Positions 61,523 to 64,000 of a stretch of 64,000 nucleotides of DNA are shown piece by piece; position 1 is the first letter of the stretch; the number at the start of each line of letters is the position of its first letter. This stretch comes from Rotaria socialis (taxonomy: Eukaryota; Rotifera; Eurotatoria; Philodinida; Philodinidae). The DNA lies in assembly GCA_905331475.1 (NCBI GenBank), contig CAJNYU010000783.1:174655-238654 (forward strand). Reading direction: 5' to 3'. The translations under genes were made by a program, and so were the position numbers. The notes under the pieces were generated by a model that saw nothing but the letters and a program-made list of their open reading frames with translations, was not told the origin of the DNA and did not search any database.

Positions 61523-63530
61523 TCAATCTATTGGAGAATATCATTTATACGACTATTTTATTGCTTGCTTATCGTGTTGGTTCTATATGGTTTCATTTCC
61601 TGGCGATAAAAACTGAACAATTTATTTGATTTAAAAAATTTTCTATAAAAATAACAAAAAAGTATTAAGATCGTGAAAAAGACCGAAAGAAGAATATTAA
61701 ATAGAGGTCCTCATCATTTAATCATAGGCTTGAGCGAAGTCATTGAATTGTTTGTCTAATTGAAAAGAAAAGTATTTCGCTGGATTAATACATGTAAAAA
61801 AATTGGTAATTTAACGGCGCATTGTTCGGAAAAAGCACATTGGAGAGAGACAAAAAAAAGATATAAAATACTGATTCAAATATATTAGTTAGTTAGCCAT
61901 ACGCATGAAAAGAAAACTCGATCGCGATAGAACAACTACATATACAGTAGTATTGCATAACCGATAAAAAACAACATACGTAAAAAGTTTACAATTCTGA
62001 ACCTACAAAATTAGAAAGGGTGTGTAACGATTTCTGATATTATTAATATTATTTGTGATATATAAAAATCGTAACCGTACTGTGTTTTTTGCTTCCCCTA
62101 TATGTTTCCTGACGTAGAGTTACCTTGAAAAATATCGTAGACACAACAATAGAAAACTAACAGAAGTAAGTGTACTAAGTAAGGACGTATCACTCGTGCT
62201 CTTAGCAAAAGAGATAAACACAACGAATCTCAGAGGTATACTCTCTCTTCAATGTTAAGCACGAGCGAAGGACAAGCTAAATAGTAAACTCATCAAATAC
62301 AAAAACAAGAGTGTGCCTACAGAGTACAAACTAGAAGCAAGAAAACACAGTTAAATACCATAAAGAAAAGAACATGACGAACATTTCATTCGAAGATTGT
62401 AACAAGTTGTGTTTTTGGTTGGATTGGTGTGGGATTTTTCATTAGAAATAAAAGGAGGTTACATTAGTTGAAATCCCATATCTACAATGGAATATACGCT
62501 GGTTATTATGTGTTTTTTTACGCCCGATAATTGATTTTCATCGTGATTTTAAGCGTTCAATTCGATTGCTATAGATGGAAATGAATCATATTAATCGTAC
62601 CAAAGAATGTGACGGATGCATTGAATCAATTAAAACATAAAAGCAAACAAAATCACACGTTAATTTGTTCATCACTGCTGAGTTTTAGATGAAATCTAAA
62701 AAAAATAGAATATTTAAATTATTTATAATACATATATTTAGATTTTCAGGGAGAATTAAATCATACCAGAGATTTCGATATTTTAATCAGCATCTAACAT
62801 CAGTAATAGTAGCACCATGCAATATAAGCTACCTATTTTCAAGTGTAACATGAACAGAAACTGAATAAACATTTATTTCAAGATAACATTACGTAAGAAA
62901 AAGATGATAGAGAAAGCAAATGGGCCAACGAAAAACATACTCATGTTAGATAGATCAAATTAGTAGCAGTAACCTAAGACGAAGTGTTCACATTAGGAAG
63001 TTGTTACTATGATACACTGTAGAAATAAATTAAAAAGAATCGAAGATTAAACAGATCAAGAATGAAATTCTCATATACGATGAAGCAATAAAAAAAAAGA
63101 GTGTCTTTGCAGAGCGTATTGATTTTTTATAAACTATATTTAGTAAATAGTTTTCATAGTGATGTTCTACAAAACTTGAAAGAATCTAATTGATAAATTA
63201 TTTTACTTTTTTAAAATTTTGTACTAACTGTATTCGTACTGACTACAATAGTACAGTGTTTTATCATAGTAAATGAGCCAATATTTGTGAAAGATACAAG
63301 CGCATTAAATTGTTCTTAATAATTTTGCTTATACATAACGATTATGTTTTAAGTACTGGTTTCGATCGAAATAACTTTTGATATGCTTCTATCGACATTC
63401 AATATCAGATTGATAATGGTCGGATTCTTCTACTCGTCTCATATCGAAAGATTAACGCTCAGTGAAAAGATGACCTTTTACGAAATTTCGGTACGATTTC
63501 TTTCTCGACAAATAGGCAATGCAAGCGTAA
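61523..63530. other. Intergenic, no gene seen
   Basis: AT-rich, stops frequent in all frames. No repeat family copy, tRNA or conserved block is recognised. Confidence 0.5.
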
Positions 63531-63676
63531 AAATGAATGCGCACATGTACTGTGCTCATTGATGCATATCAACCATAGTTGATAAAAAGAAGCAGATAAA
63601 AAATGAATGCACACATGTACTTTGCTCACTGATGCGCATCAGCCGTAGTTGCTAAAAAGAAGCAGATTAAAAATGA
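63531..63676. repeat. Tandem duplication, 70-bp unit
   Basis: Two units, each starting AAATGAATGC and running through ACATGTACT, GCTCA and a GATAAAAAGAAGCAGAT-like end (63531-63600 and 63601-63670). They differ at several positions, and a third copy breaks off after AAATGAAT. Confidence 0.9.
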
Positions 63677-64000
63677 ATAATAATATTTATAGTAGACCTT
63701 TTTATCTTATTAATTGCATGTGTTTAGGAAGGTCATTATAATTTCGTTTTTTCTCTTCCTTTTGTTTTAATGTTTTTTATTATTAATTATTTTCTGATTT
63801 TTTTAATAATTAATTATTTATATTTTTAAGACGTCTCGGAGATATCTTTCTCCTTCTTCAGTTTTATTTTTTTTTGGTGTTATGTTTGTTTTTACTATTT
63901 ACAATACGTATCTGACTATTATTTTTCTTTTTATTTAATAGTGGAACGGAATGACAAGACGATAATACTGGCCGATAAAAATCATAAGTTTTGACGTTCC
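63677..64000. other. Window end, no gene seen
   Basis: AT-rich sequence. A TTTAATAG near 63938-63945 could be a splice acceptor, but what follows stops within a few codons in the frames read. Confidence 0.4.

Noticed and set aside
1..64000. tRNA, rRNA and CRISPR arrays
   Set aside because: I looked for T-loop/anticodon-like patterns and regularly spaced repeats by eye and found none; a covariance-model scan would be needed to exclude tRNAs.

Overview
The window is AT-rich eukaryotic DNA with compact, intron-containing genes. Most introns are 45-80 bp with GT-AG ends, and a few are 0.8-1.8 kb and loaded with transposon relics. It looks like a bdelloid rotifer (Rotaria/Adineta type). The strongest pointer is an intronless gene joining a conserved N-terminal domain, an arginine-type ADP-ribosyltransferase fold and TPRs, an architecture I know from that group. 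Ciliary, neuropeptide and Polycomb genes fit a small ciliated animal. The species call is inference; the gene calls below rest on reading exons directly.

Layout. 1-790: 3' end of a rhodopsin-family GPCR. 1193-1970: repeat copy holding an assembly gap. 2154-4007 (-): ADP-ribosyltransferase/TPR gene. 4.0-11.4 kb: gene-poor, with a second repeat copy and a foldback element. 11413-11918 (-): a two-exon precursor of FLRFamide neuropeptides, missed by simple ORF calling because it is split. 13549-32757 (-): CFAP46, a large ciliary central-apparatus gene with a mariner relic and a small hAT-like MITE in its introns. 33-39.5 kb: gene-poor, with a third repeat copy and decayed coding fragments. 39625-40142 (+): a four-exon Ly6/three-finger GPI-type gene. 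40.6-42.0 kb: a foldback element and a hAT relic with a perfect 8-bp target duplication. 43489-44008 (-): a small smoothelin-type calponin-homology protein. 45671-46838 (+): SET (NAP family). 47177-50832 (+): a Brambleberry/GEX1/KAR5-family nuclear-fusion protein with nested hAT elements in intron 2. 50890-53359 (-): membrane dipeptidase. 54340-55879 (-): RING-H2 E3 ligase with SUMO-interaction-like motifs. 56709-60369 (+): an Enhancer-of-zeste (EZH) histone methyltransferase. 60896-61522 (-): unrecognised membrane or secreted protein. 61.5-64 kb: no recognisable gene.

The genes are not an operon and share no single pathway. The two most notable reads are the FLRFamide precursor, whose seven predicted amidated peptides are visible from the sequence, and an apparently intact karyogamy-family gene in what looks like a lineage regarded as asexual. 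The transposable elements are all non-autonomous or decayed. Three hAT insertions have recognisable 8-bp target duplications at both ends, one of them nested inside another, a fourth has a 7-of-8 match, and the mariner is flanked by TA.
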